Source: Orrella sp037026685 (GTDB lineage: Bacteria; Pseudomonadota; Gammaproteobacteria; Burkholderiales; Burkholderiaceae_B). From it: a DNA stretch of 64,000 nt. A model generated the notes under the pieces. It had not been told where the DNA came from. It saw nothing but the letters and a program-made list of their open reading frames with translations, and did not search any database. Made by a program: the position numbers and the translations under genes. Below, piece after piece: positions 16,074 through 24,694 of this stretch (its first letter is position 1; every line of letters starts with the position of its first letter). The stretch spans positions 62,001 through 126,000 of the forward strand of contig NZ_JBANET010000013.1 in assembly GCF_037026685.1 (NCBI RefSeq). The letters are read 5' to 3'.

Positions 16074-17119
16074 CGCAAGCAAACCCCGCCAAGCCGCTGC
16101 TGGCCGTTACCCTGGGCGACGTGGCCGGCATCGGGCCCGAAATCACGGCCAAGATGCTGATGAACCATCAGGCGCTGCGCGAGAAGGCCAGGCTGTTCGT
16201 GGTGGGCGATGCCGACTCGCTGGCCAATGCCGTGCGCGGCCTGGGCGGCGACCCGGCCATCGTGCGCCGTATCGACAAGCCCGAGCAGGCCGGCAATGCG
16301 CCGGGCACCATCGAGGTGCTGCAGGCCGGTCCCTCGCTGGGCGAGGTGCCGCTGGGCCGCATCAGCGCGGCTGCCGGCGACGGCTCGGTGCGCTTCGTCA
16401 CCACGGCCTGCGCGCTGGCGCGCGAGGGCCGCATCGACGGCATCGTCACCGCCCCGCTGAACAAGGCGGCCATGCACGCGGCCGGCCACAAGTGGCCCGG
16501 CCATACCGAGCTGCTGGCGCACGAGTTCGGGGTCAAGACCTTCTCGCTGGTGCTCTCGGCCGGTGACCTGTACATCTTCCACGCGACCACCCACGTGTCG
16601 CTGCGCCAGGCCATCGAGGACGTGACGCCGGCGCGCATGCGCGCCGTGCTGCGCCTGGCCGGCGCCTTCGCCAAGGCGCTGGGCCGCTCGGACCAGCCGG
16701 TCGCGGTCGCGGGCCTGAATCCGCACGCGGGCGAGAACGGCATCTTCGGCCACGAGGACGCCGAGATCCTCGCGCCGGCCGTGGCCGAGGCCAACGCCGC
16801 CGGCATCCTGGCCGCCGGCCCCATCCCGGCCGATGCGCTGTTCCCGCAGGCCGTGCGCGGCAAGTGGCAGTTCGTGGTGGCCTGCTACCACGACCAGGGC
16901 CATGCGCCCTTCAAGTCGGTGTATGGCGACGACGGCGTGAACATCACCGTCGGCCTGCCGGTGGTGCGCGTCTCGGTGGACCACGGCACGGCCTTCGACA
17001 TCGCCGGCAAGGGCATCGCCCGCGAGGACAGCCTGGTGCTGGCGGCCGAGCGCGCCGCGCACCTGGCCCCGGGATGGAACCACGTATGGGAAACTGCGAG
17101 GGCACAAACCGGAGGTTGA
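16070..17119 (+). CDS. pdxA2: 4-phospho-D-threonate/erythronate 3-dehydrogenase, PdxA2-type
   Basis: PdxA-family NAD-dependent decarboxylating dehydrogenase of 349 residues. Motifs seen are LGDVAGIGPEI near the start, ATTHVSLRQA with a metal-site His, GLNPHAGENGIFG, and CYHDQGHAPFK. Its position behind a DUF1537 kinase, and not with ksgA/surA, makes it the catabolic PdxA2 and not the pyridoxal enzyme. The expected product is dihydroxyacetone phosphate plus CO2. The ATG overlaps the kinase stop (ATGA). Confidence 0.87.
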   Translation: MTQANPAKPLLAVTLGDVAGIGPEITAKMLMNHQALREKARLFVVGDADSLANAVRGLGGDPAIVRRIDKPEQAGNAPGTIEVLQAGPSLGEVPLGRISAAAGDGSVRFVTTACALAREGRIDGIVTAPLNKAAMHAAGHKWPGHTELLAHEFGVKTFSLVLSAGDLYIFHATTHVSLRQAIEDVTPARMRAVLRLAGAFAKALGRSDQPVAVAGLNPHAGENGIFGHEDAEILAPAVAEANAAGILAAGPIPADALFPQAVRGKWQFVVACYHDQGHAPFKSVYGDDGVNITVGLPVVRVSVDHGTAFDIAGKGIAREDSLVLAAERAAHLAPGWNHVWETARAQTGG

Positions 17120-17126
17120 TGGTTAC

Positions 17127-18077
17127 ATGGCGCTGGCCCACGACGATACGCACGCAACACTGGACCGTTCGGGCGAGCAGCCCCTGCATGCGCAGCTGGC
17201 CGAGCTGCTGCGCCGCGACCTGCGGGCCCGCCGCCTGCCCGTGGGCAGCGCCCTGCCCAGCGAGGCGGCCTTGTGCGAGCGCCACGGGGTGGCGCGCAGC
17301 GTGGTGCGCCAGGCGCTGGCGGCCCTGGCCGCCGAGGGCCTGATCCGCCGCGAGCCGGGCCGTCCGGCCACGGTCGCCCCGCCAGCCGAGCACCGCCGCC
17401 TGGTGCAGCGCTCGACCGGCCTGTACGAGCAGTTCGCCCAGACGGGCGTGACGCTGCGCACCCGCGTGCTGGCCCTGGCGCCGGACCGCGCGCCCGACCC
17501 GGTCGCGGCCTTCTTCGGCCGCCAGCCGCTGCTGCGGCTGGAGCGGCTGCGCCACCTGGACGGCGCCCCGCTGGCCTACGTGCAGACCTGGCTGCCGGCG
17601 CGGGCGGTGCCCGGCCTGGCGGCCGGCCAGCTTGAGGATGCGTCGCTGCACCGCGTGCTGGCGCAGCAGTACGGCCTGCGCCCGGGCGTGGGGCGCAACC
17701 GCATCCGCGCCGTGGCCGCCGACGCGCAGCTGGCCCGGCTGCTGGAGGTGGGCCAGGGCAGCCCCTTGCTCAAGCTGGAAGGCCAGGGCAAGGACCAGCA
17801 CGGCCACCCGCTGGAATGGTTCTCGACCTGGCACCGGGCCGAGCAGCTGGTATTCGACGTGGACGTGAGCGACGGGCGCGAGAGCGTGCAGCCGCGCCTG
17901 CACGAAGGGGCGCTGCAGCCGGCCGCCTCGTCCGGCGAGCCCGCCGCCCGGCCGCAGGCAGGCGCCGCGTCCGCCGCCGCCCCGGGCGAAGGCGGCCAGC
18001 AGGGCCTGGCCCGGGCGCAGGCCCTGGTGCACGAGCTGGCGCGCACCCTGGCCAGCCTCAGGCAAGAAGGGGGCTAA
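17127..18077 (+). CDS. GntR-family (HutC type) transcriptional regulator
   Basis: A 316-residue regulator. The N-terminal winged helix (QLAELLRRDLRARRLPVGSAL, LCERHGVARSVVRQALAAL, GLIRREPG) spans about residues 20-85, and a UTRA effector domain follows at about 105-245 (TLRTRVLALAP, LLRLERLRHLDG, LLKLEGQGKD). An unusual Ala/Gly/Gln-rich extension of about 70 residues ends the protein. It starts 7 nt after pdxA2, so it is encoded in the operon it probably controls, likely through the twin palindromes at 13673-13698. Confidence 0.88.
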   Translation: MALAHDDTHATLDRSGEQPLHAQLAELLRRDLRARRLPVGSALPSEAALCERHGVARSVVRQALAALAAEGLIRREPGRPATVAPPAEHRRLVQRSTGLYEQFAQTGVTLRTRVLALAPDRAPDPVAAFFGRQPLLRLERLRHLDGAPLAYVQTWLPARAVPGLAAGQLEDASLHRVLAQQYGLRPGVGRNRIRAVAADAQLARLLEVGQGSPLLKLEGQGKDQHGHPLEWFSTWHRAEQLVFDVDVSDGRESVQPRLHEGALQPAASSGEPAARPQAGAASAAAPGEGGQQGLARAQALVHELARTLASLRQEGG

Positions 18078-18119
18078 GGCCGCGCCCGCCGGCCTGCTGG
18101 CGCGCCCGGCGTGGTTTTT
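18078..18119 (+). terminator. Possible terminator of the catabolic cassette
   Basis: GC-rich sequence with the complementary pairs GCCGG/CCGGC and CGCC/GGCG is followed by GTGG and six T residues (18114-18119), directly after the gntR stop. The stem is less regular than at 13522, so this is a moderate call. Confidence 0.45.
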
Positions 18120-18142
18120 TAGCCGCCCGCGCCAGGCAGGCC

Positions 18143-18477
18143 TTGCATGCAGGGCTGGATCTAGGTTAGACTTATCAACTTTCCCGCAAAGTCCCTTATC
18201 GTTTTGGTTCGGGGTGGGGCGCGCGAGCTTTGCTTTTAGGGCTGGGCGGCGCCGGGCTGACGGATCTGCTGGGTTGCCAGCGGCGCGGCAGCCAGGATGC
18301 CGACAACCGAGCGGCAACCGAGGGCGGTCTGGCAAGGCGGGAAAAATCAAGCAGGAATTTCAGCCCAGGGCGCATGGCGCGCCTGACGGGACCAAAACTG
18401 ATTGGAATGCCTGGCCATGCGTCGGGGCGTTTGCCCGGCAAGGCTGGATTTCCGATTAAGTTGGCACAGGAAAAAAC
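18143..18477 (+). promoter_or_regulatory. spc operon promoter region and leader
   Basis: TTGCAT at 18143-18148 and TAGACT at 18167-18172 (18-bp spacer) form the best sigma-70-like pair in the 400-bp gap before rplN; TTAGAC with a 17-bp spacer is an equivalent reading. The remaining roughly 300 nt up to rplN hold no convincing gene and would be a long untranslated leader. A fresh promoter is needed here because the S10 transcript ends at 13553. Confidence 0.4.
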
Positions 18478-18846
18478 ATGATCCAAATGCAGACCACGCT
18501 GGACGTGGCCGACAACACTGGTGCGCGCGCAGTGATGTGCATCAAGGTGCTCGGCGGCTCCAAGCGCCGTTATGCCGGTATCGGCGACGTCATCAAGGTG
18601 AGCGTCAAGGATGCGGCCCCCCGCGGCCGTGTCAAGAAAGGCGAAATCTACAACGCCGTGGTGGTTCGCACCGCCAAGGGCGTGCGCCGCAAGGACGGTT
18701 CGCTGATTCGTTTCGGCGGCAATGCCGCTGTGCTGCTCAATGCCAAGCTGGAGCCCATCGGCACCCGCATCTTCGGACCGGTCACGCGCGAGCTGCGTAC
18801 CGAGAAATTCATGAAGATCGTGTCGCTGGCCCCGGAAGTGCTGTAA
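18478..18846 (+). CDS. rplN: 50S ribosomal protein L14
   Basis: A 122-residue L14 (MIQMQTTLDVADNTGARAVM; GDVIKVSVKDAAPRGRVKKG), at the 30S-50S interface. It is the first spc-operon gene, with an AGGA site 6-7 nt before the ATG. It is separated from rpsQ by about 5 kb of unrelated genes. Confidence 0.97.
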   Translation: MIQMQTTLDVADNTGARAVMCIKVLGGSKRRYAGIGDVIKVSVKDAAPRGRVKKGEIYNAVVVRTAKGVRRKDGSLIRFGGNAAVLLNAKLEPIGTRIFGPVTRELRTEKFMKIVSLAPEVL

Positions 18847-18855
18847 GGAACCGCG

Positions 18856-19176
18856 ATGAACAAGATTCGCAAAGGCGACGAGGTAATCGTCCTGACGGGT
18901 CGCGACAAGACGCGTCGCGGCACGGTGCTGGCCCGCGTCGACGCCGACCACGTGCTGGTCGAGGGCGTCAACGTCGTGAAGAAGCACGTGCGCCCCAACC
19001 CCATGCAGAACAACCCCGGCGGTATCGTCGAGAAGACGCTGCCCATTCACATCTCGAATGTGGCCATCTTCAATCCCGCGAGCGGCAAGGCCGACCGCGT
19101 CGGGATCAAGGAAGTCGACGGTCGCAAGGTCCGCGTGTTTCGCTCCAACGGCGAAATCGTGGGCGCGAAGGCTTAA
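18856..19176 (+). CDS. rplX: 50S ribosomal protein L24
   Basis: A 106-residue L24 with the KOW motif KGDEVIVLTGRDKTRRGTVL and VNVVKKHVRPNP. It helps initiate 50S assembly. It starts 9 nt after rplN. Confidence 0.97.
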   Translation: MNKIRKGDEVIVLTGRDKTRRGTVLARVDADHVLVEGVNVVKKHVRPNPMQNNPGGIVEKTLPIHISNVAIFNPASGKADRVGIKEVDGRKVRVFRSNGEIVGAKA

Positions 19177-19188
19177 GGAGCGATCGAC

Positions 19189-19728
19189 ATGGCTCGTTTG
19201 CAAGATTTGTATCGTGAAAAGGTCGTGCCCGGCCTGACCGAGAAGTTCGGCTACAAGAGCGTGATGCAGGTGCCCCGCATCACCAAGATCACCCTGAACA
19301 TGGGTGTGTCCGAAGCCGTGGCCGACAAGAAGGTCATCGAGCACGCCTCGGCCGACCTGACCAAGATCGCCGGCCAGAAGGTCGTCGTGACCAAGACCCG
19401 CAAGGCCATCGCCGGCTTCAAGATCCGCGAGAACTATCCGATCGGCTGCATGGTGACCCTGCGCGGCCAGCGCATGTACGAATTCCTGGATCGCCTGGTG
19501 AACGTCGCGCTGCCTCGCGTGCGCGACTTCCGCGGCATCTCGGGCCGTGCCTTCGACGGCCGCGGCAACTACAACATCGGGGTGAAAGAGCAGATCATCT
19601 TCCCCGAGATCGAATACGACAAGATCGACGCGCTGCGTGGGCTGAACATCAGCATCACCACCACCGCCAAGACCGACGAAGAAGCCAAGGCGCTGCTGTC
19701 CGCCTTCAGCTTCCCGTTCCGCAACTAA
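19189..19728 (+). CDS. rplE: 50S ribosomal protein L5
   Basis: A 179-residue L5 that binds 5S rRNA. Diagnostic are VPRITKITLNMGVSEAV, KTRKAIAGFKIRENYPIGC and YNIGVKEQIIFPEI. Length and context are standard. Confidence 0.97.
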   Translation: MARLQDLYREKVVPGLTEKFGYKSVMQVPRITKITLNMGVSEAVADKKVIEHASADLTKIAGQKVVVTKTRKAIAGFKIRENYPIGCMVTLRGQRMYEFLDRLVNVALPRVRDFRGISGRAFDGRGNYNIGVKEQIIFPEIEYDKIDALRGLNISITTTAKTDEEAKALLSAFSFPFRN

Positions 19729-19739
19729 GGGGCGATGAC

Positions 19740-20045
19740 GTGGCAAAACTCTCACTGATCAATCGCAACAACAAGCGTATCAAGCTGGCCGAGAAGTTCG
19801 CCGCCAAGCGTGCCGCGCTCAAGGCGATCATCGACGACCAATCCAAGTCGGACGAAGAACGCTACGAAGCCCGGTTGAAGCTGCAGCAACTTCCCCGCAA
19901 CGCCAACCCCACCCGTCAGGAAACCCGCTGCGCGATCACCGGTCGCCCCCGCGGTGTGTTCCGCAAGTTCGGCCTGGGCCGCAACAAACTGCGTGAAATG
20001 GCCATGAAGGGCGAGATCCCTGGCATGACCAAGGCCAGCTGGTAG
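19740..20045 (+). CDS. rpsN: 30S ribosomal protein S14
   Basis: A 101-residue S14 of the long, zinc-independent (C-minus) type: the region RCAITGRPRGVFRKFGLGRN has only a single Cys. The start is GTG at 19740. Confidence 0.97.
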   Translation: MAKLSLINRNNKRIKLAEKFAAKRAALKAIIDDQSKSDEERYEARLKLQQLPRNANPTRQETRCAITGRPRGVFRKFGLGRNKLREMAMKGEIPGMTKASW

Positions 20046-20055
20046 GAGAAAGAAT

Positions 20056-20451
20056 ATGAGCATGAGCGATCCCATCGCCGATATGCTGACCCGCATTCGC
20101 AATGCGCAGCAAGTGGACAAGCCCACTGTGGTCATGCCCTCCTCGAAGCTGAAGGCTGCCATTGCCGCCGTGCTGAAGGACGAAGGCTACATCGACGGTT
20201 TCGAAATCAAGGGCACGCAAGCCAAGCCCGAACTCGAAATCACCCTGAAGTATTACGCCGGCCGCCCCGTGATCGAGCGCATCGAGCGCGTGTCGCGCCC
20301 GGGCCTGCGTATCTACAAGGGCCGCACCAGCATCCCCCAGGTCATGAACGGCCTGGGCGTCGCGATCGTTTCGACCTCGCGCGGCGTGATGACCGATCGC
20401 AAGGCCCGCGCCAATGGCGTGGGCGGCGAAGTGCTGTGCTACGTGGCCTAA
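20056..20451 (+). CDS. rpsH: 30S ribosomal protein S8
   Basis: A 131-residue S8 (DPIADMLTRIRNAQ; C-terminal GLGVAIVSTSRGVMTDRKAR). S8 binds 16S rRNA helix 21 and in enterobacteria represses the spc operon through the rplE region. It starts 10 nt after rpsN. Confidence 0.97.
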   Translation: MSMSDPIADMLTRIRNAQQVDKPTVVMPSSKLKAAIAAVLKDEGYIDGFEIKGTQAKPELEITLKYYAGRPVIERIERVSRPGLRIYKGRTSIPQVMNGLGVAIVSTSRGVMTDRKARANGVGGEVLCYVA

Positions 20452-20461
20452 GGAGAACCGA

Positions 20462-20995
20462 ATGTCACGCATTGCAAAGTACCCGGTCGAACTGCCCAAG
20501 GGCGTCGAGGCCAAGATCGCCGCTGACGCCATCGTCGTCAAGGGCCCGCTGGGCACGCTGACGCAGCCCCTGAAGGGCGACGTGCTGATCAAGGAAGAAG
20601 ACGGCAAGCTGAGCTTCACCGTCGCCAACGACAGCCGCGAAGCCAAGGCCATGTCCGGCACCCTGCGCGCCCTGGTGGCCAACATGGTGACCGGCGTGAG
20701 CAAGGGCTTCGAGCGCAAGCTGACCCTGGTCGGCGTGGGCTACCGCGCCCAGGTGCAGGGCGACGCCGTCAAGCTGCAGCTGGGTTATTCGCACGACATC
20801 CTGCACAAGATGCCCCCGGGCATCAAGATCGAGTGCCCGACGCAGACGGAAATCGTCGTCAAGGGCTTTGACAAGCAGGTCGTTGGCCAGGTGGCCGCCG
20901 AGATCCGCGCGTACCGCGAACCCGAGCCCTACAAGGGCAAGGGCGTGCGTTATGCCGACGAGCGCGTGGTCATCAAGGAAACCAAGAAGAAGTAA
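20462..20995 (+). CDS. rplF: 50S ribosomal protein L6
   Basis: A 177-residue L6 (SRIAKYPVELPKGVE; C-terminal PEPYKGKGVRYADE). I used the ATG at 20462 with GGAG upstream; the frame extends further 5' only into rpsH. Confidence 0.97.
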   Translation: MSRIAKYPVELPKGVEAKIAADAIVVKGPLGTLTQPLKGDVLIKEEDGKLSFTVANDSREAKAMSGTLRALVANMVTGVSKGFERKLTLVGVGYRAQVQGDAVKLQLGYSHDILHKMPPGIKIECPTQTEIVVKGFDKQVVGQVAAEIRAYREPEPYKGKGVRYADERVVIKETKKK

Positions 20996-21018
20996 TCGCG
21001 CAAGGCTAGGACGAAATC

Positions 21019-21384
21019 ATGGACAAGAAAATTTCCCGTTTGCGGCGTGCGATTCCGACCCGCCGGAAGATTGCCGAACTGCGCGTGAACCGACTCACGG
21101 TGTTCCGCAGCAATCAGCACATCTACGCAAACATCATTTCGCCGGAAGGCGACCGCGTGCTGGTCAGCGCCTCCACGGTGGAAGCCGAAGTGCGCCAGCA
21201 GCTCTCGGGCGAGAGCGGCAAGGGCGGCAACGTCGCGGCTGCCACGCTGGTGGGCAAGCGCGTGGCCGAGAAGGCCAAGGCCGCCGGCATCGAGCTGGTT
21301 GCCTTCGACCGTGCGGGCTTCCGTTACCATGGCCGCGTCAAGGCGCTGGCCGACGCCGCGCGTGAAGCCGGCCTGAAGTTCTAA
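21019..21384 (+). CDS. rplR: 50S ribosomal protein L18
   Basis: A 121-residue L18, a 5S rRNA binder. NRLTVFRSNQHIYANIISP and the C-terminal FDRAGFRYHGRVKALADAAR are typical. Confidence 0.97.
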   Translation: MDKKISRLRRAIPTRRKIAELRVNRLTVFRSNQHIYANIISPEGDRVLVSASTVEAEVRQQLSGESGKGGNVAAATLVGKRVAEKAKAAGIELVAFDRAGFRYHGRVKALADAAREAGLKF

Positions 21385-21399
21385 GCGAGGAGTTGTCAA

Positions 21400-21918
21400 A
21401 TGGCTAAGATGCAAGGCAGGAATGCCCCGGAGCAACCGGATGACGGCCTTCGCGAGAAGATGATCGCGGTCAACCGCGTGAGCAAGGTGGTCAAGGGCGG
21501 TCGCACCATGAGCTTTGCCGCGCTGACCGTGGTGGGCGACGGCGACGGCCGCATCGGCATGGGCAAGGGCAAGGCGCGCGAAGTGCCGGTCGCTGTCCAG
21601 AAGGCGATGGAGCAGGCGCGCCGCGGCCAGTTCAAGGTGGCCCTGAAGAACGGCACGCTGCACCACACGGTGGTGGGCAAGCACGGCGCCTCGACGGTGC
21701 TGATCTCGCCGGCGGCCGAAGGTACCGGCATCATCGCCGGCGGCCCGATGCGCGCGATCTTCGACGTGATGGGCGTGCGCAACGTGGTTGCCAAGAGCCT
21801 GGGCTCGAGCAATCCCTACAACCTGGTGCGTGCCACGTTGAACGGCCTGCGCGCCTCCATGACCCCGGCGGAAGTCGCTGCCAAGCGCGGCAAGTCCGTC
21901 GAAGAGATCCTGGGATAA
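21400..21918 (+). CDS. rpsE: 30S ribosomal protein S5
   Basis: A 172-residue S5. The S5 signature region REKMIAVNRVSKVVKGGRTM is intact, followed by GDGDGRIGMGKGKAREVP. Mutations of the N-terminal loop in other bacteria give spectinomycin resistance; nothing unusual is seen here. Confidence 0.97.
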   Translation: MAKMQGRNAPEQPDDGLREKMIAVNRVSKVVKGGRTMSFAALTVVGDGDGRIGMGKGKAREVPVAVQKAMEQARRGQFKVALKNGTLHHTVVGKHGASTVLISPAAEGTGIIAGGPMRAIFDVMGVRNVVAKSLGSSNPYNLVRATLNGLRASMTPAEVAAKRGKSVEEILG

Positions 21919-21921
21919 ATC

Positions 21922-22107
21922 ATGGCTCAGAAACAGATCAAAGTTACCCTGGTGCGCTCTGTGATCGGCACCAAGCAGGACCACCGCGACACCGTGCGCG
22001 GCCTGGGCCTGCGCCGCGTCAACAGCAGCCGCGTGCTGCAGGATACGCCGGAAGTGCGCGGGATGATCCGCAAGGTGGATTACCTCGTCTCGGTTTCGGA
22101 CGTCTAA
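21922..22107 (+). CDS. rpmD: 50S ribosomal protein L30
   Basis: A 61-residue L30 (QIKVTLVRSVIGTKQDHRDT; RGLGLRRVNSSRVL). It starts 3 nt after rpsE. Confidence 0.96.
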   Translation: MAQKQIKVTLVRSVIGTKQDHRDTVRGLGLRRVNSSRVLQDTPEVRGMIRKVDYLVSVSDV

Positions 22108-22116
22108 GGAATCAAG

Positions 22117-22557
22117 ATGTCGGATATGCAACTGAATTCGATCAAGCCTGCCGAAGGCGCCAAGCATGCCAAGCGCCGTGTCGGCCGCGGCATCGGCTCG
22201 GGCCTGGGCAAGACGGCCGGTCGTGGCCACAAGGGCCAGAAATCGCGTGCGGGCGGCTTTCACAAGGTCGGCTTCGAAGGCGGCCAGATGCCGCTGCAGC
22301 GTCGCCTGCCCAAGCGCGGCTTCAAGTCGCTGGGCCAGCACCTGTACGCCGAGGTCCGCCTCTCCGACCTGCAGGCCCTGCCCGTCGACGACATCGACGT
22401 GCAGGTGCTCAAGCAGGCCGGCGTGGTCGGCCAGGCCGTTCGCTACGCCAAGGTCATCAAGTCGGGCGAACTGTCGCGCAAGGTGTCCCTCAAGGGCCTG
22501 AGCGCGACGGCCGGCGCGCGCGCCGCGATCGAAGCGGCCGGCGGCTCGCTGGCCTGA
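22117..22557 (+). CDS. rplO: 50S ribosomal protein L15
   Basis: A 146-residue L15 (KRVGRGIGSGLGKTAGRGHK; GFEGGQMPLQRRLPKRGF). It has normal length and is the last L-protein gene before secY. Confidence 0.97.
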   Translation: MSDMQLNSIKPAEGAKHAKRRVGRGIGSGLGKTAGRGHKGQKSRAGGFHKVGFEGGQMPLQRRLPKRGFKSLGQHLYAEVRLSDLQALPVDDIDVQVLKQAGVVGQAVRYAKVIKSGELSRKVSLKGLSATAGARAAIEAAGGSLA

Positions 22558-22571
22558 ACGCGGGGTGACGA

Positions 22572-23897
22572 GTGGCTAACGCGCAGGCACTGGGCAAGAC
22601 GGGGGCTCGTTACGGCGATCTGAAGCGCCGTCTCGTGTTTCTCGTGCTGGCCCTGGTGGTTTACCGCCTGGGTACGCACATTCCGGTCCCGGGCATCAAC
22701 CCCGACGCGCTGGCGGACCTGTTCCGCCAGAACGAAGGCGGCATCCTGGGCCTGTTCAACATGTTCTCGGGCGGCGCCCTGTCGCGTTTCTCGATCTTCG
22801 CCTTGGGGATCATGCCGTATATCTCGGCATCGATCATCATGCAGCTGGCCTCGGTCATCGTGCCGTCGCTCGAGGCGCTCAAGAAGGAAGGCGAGGCCGG
22901 CCGGCGCAAGATCACGCAGTACACCCGCTACGGCACGGTGGCGCTGGCGCTGGTCCAGGCCGTGGGCATCTCGGTGGCGCTGGAGTCGCAGCCCGGCCTG
23001 GTCATCGACCCGGGCATGCTGTTTCGCTTCACCACGGTCGTGACCCTGGTGACGGGCACGATGTTCGTGATGTGGCTGGGCGAGCAGATCACCGAGCGCG
23101 GGCTGGGCAACGGCATCTCGATCCTGATCTTCGCCGGCATCGTGGCAGGCCTGCCCGCCGCGCTGGCCGGATTGCTGGATCTGGTGCGCACCAACGCCAT
23201 GAGCGTGATCTCGGCGCTGTTCATCGTGGCCCTGGCCGTGCTGGTCACCGCCTTCGTGGTGTTCGTCGAGCGCGGCCAGCGCAAGATCACGGTGAACTAC
23301 GCCAAGCGGCAGGTGGGCAACAAGGTGTACGGCGGCCAGAGCTCGCATCTGCCGCTCAAGCTGAACATGGCCGGGGTGATTCCGCCGATCTTCGCGTCGT
23401 CGATCATCCTGTTCCCCGCCACCGTCACGAGCTGGTTCTCGACCAACGAAAACATGCGTTGGCTGAGCGACCTGGCCGCTGCGCTCGCGCCGCGCCAGCC
23501 GCTCTACATCACGCTGTATTCCGCGGCCATCATCTTCTTCTGCTTCTTCTACACGGCTCTGGTTTTCAACAGCCGCGAAACGGCAGACAACTTGAAGAAG
23601 AGCGGCGCCTTCGTGCCCGGCATCCGGCCGGGCGACCAGACGGCGCGGTTCATCGACAAGATCCTGATGCGCCTGACGCTGGCCGGTGCCCTGTACATCA
23701 CGCTGGTCTGCCTGCTGCCGGAGTTCCTGGTGATGCGCTGGAACGTGCCCTTCTACTTCGGTGGCACGTCCCTGCTGATCATCGTGGTGGTCACCATGGA
23801 TTTCATGGCGCAGGTGCAGGCCTATATGATGTCCCACCAATATGATTCCCTGCTCAAGAAGGCGAACTTCAAGGGCGGCAATCTGCCGATGCGATAG
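22572..23897 (+). CDS. secY: Protein translocase channel subunit SecY
   Basis: A 441-residue, ten-span channel subunit of the SecYEG translocon. Motifs include HIPVPGINP in the first periplasmic region, LGIMPYISASIIMQL, TERGLGNGISILIFAGIV, and AKRQVGNKVYGGQSSHLPLK in the long cytoplasmic loop. The GTG at 22572 is the start. Confidence 0.97.
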   Translation: MANAQALGKTGARYGDLKRRLVFLVLALVVYRLGTHIPVPGINPDALADLFRQNEGGILGLFNMFSGGALSRFSIFALGIMPYISASIIMQLASVIVPSLEALKKEGEAGRRKITQYTRYGTVALALVQAVGISVALESQPGLVIDPGMLFRFTTVVTLVTGTMFVMWLGEQITERGLGNGISILIFAGIVAGLPAALAGLLDLVRTNAMSVISALFIVALAVLVTAFVVFVERGQRKITVNYAKRQVGNKVYGGQSSHLPLKLNMAGVIPPIFASSIILFPATVTSWFSTNENMRWLSDLAAALAPRQPLYITLYSAAIIFFCFFYTALVFNSRETADNLKKSGAFVPGIRPGDQTARFIDKILMRLTLAGALYITLVCLLPEFLVMRWNVPFYFGGTSLLIIVVVTMDFMAQVQAYMMSHQYDSLLKKANFKGGNLPMR

Positions 23898-23905
23898 CGA
23901 GAAGA

Positions 23906-24124
23906 ATGGCAAAGGACGACGTCATACAAATGCAGGGCGAGGTTCTCGAGAACCTCCCCAACGCGACATTCCGCGTCAAGCTAGAGAACGGCCACGTAGT
24001 GCTGGGCCACATCTCCGGCAAGATGCGCATGCATTACATCCGGATCCTGCCGGGCGACAAGGTCACAGTGGAGCTCACGCCCTATGACCTGTCTCGAGCC
24101 AGGATCGTCTTCCGCTCCAAGTGA
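23906..24124 (+). CDS. infA: Translation initiation factor IF-1
   Basis: A 72-residue OB-fold factor (DDVIQMQGEVLENLPNATFR; GHISGKMRMHYIRILPGD) that occupies the ribosomal A site during initiation. The spc-operon copy lies between secY and rpmJ; betaproteobacteria often carry a second infA elsewhere. Confidence 0.96.
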   Translation: MAKDDVIQMQGEVLENLPNATFRVKLENGHVVLGHISGKMRMHYIRILPGDKVTVELTPYDLSRARIVFRSK

Positions 24125-24157
24125 TCGGGCGGTTTGCGGGAACAACAGGAGTCAACC

Positions 24158-24271
24158 ATGAAAGTAATGGCATCGGTGAAGCGGATTTGCCGCAATTGCA
24201 AAGTCATCAAACGCCACGGCGTCGTGCGCATCATCTGCACCGACCCCCGGCACAAGCAGCGTCAGGGCTAA
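24158..24271 (+). CDS. rpmJ: 50S ribosomal protein L36
   Basis: A 37-residue L36 (MKVMASVKRICRNCKVIKRH). It is the zinc-binding C-plus form, with Cys11, Cys14, Cys27 and His32 in place. AGGAG lies 6 nt before the ATG. Confidence 0.96.
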   Translation: MKVMASVKRICRNCKVIKRHGVVRIICTDPRHKQRQG

Positions 24272-24313
24272 AGGCCTGAGCGAAGACGCAACGGATTAAA
24301 TCAAGGAACAGTC

Positions 24314-24679
24314 ATGGCCCGTATTGCTGGCATCAACATTCCGCCGCAACAGCACGCCGAGATCGGTTTGACCGCCATTTTCGGCATCGGTCGCACCCGC
24401 GCTCGCAAGATCTGCGAATCGGCCGGCGTGCCCCTGAACAAGAAAGTGAAGGATCTGACCGACGCAGAACTCGAGCGCATCCGTGAACACGTTGGCGTGT
24501 TCACCGTCGAGGGCGACCTGCGCCGCGAGGTCCAGTTGTCGATCAAGCGCTTGATCGACCTGGGCAGCTACCGCGGAATGCGCCACAAGCGTGGCCTGCC
24601 GCTGCGTGGCCAGCGTACCCGCACCAACGCGCGTACCCGCAAGGGACCGCGCCGCGCCGCTGCGTCCCTGAAGAAATAA
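24314..24679 (+). CDS. rpsM: 30S ribosomal protein S13
   Basis: A 121-residue S13 (ARIAGINIPPQQHAEIGLTA; RGLPLRGQRTRTNARTRKG). It is the first gene of the alpha-operon block, 42 nt after rpmJ. Confidence 0.97.
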   Translation: MARIAGINIPPQQHAEIGLTAIFGIGRTRARKICESAGVPLNKKVKDLTDAELERIREHVGVFTVEGDLRREVQLSIKRLIDLGSYRGMRHKRGLPLRGQRTRTNARTRKGPRRAAASLKK

Positions 24680-24694
24680 TCGAGGATAGAGAAC

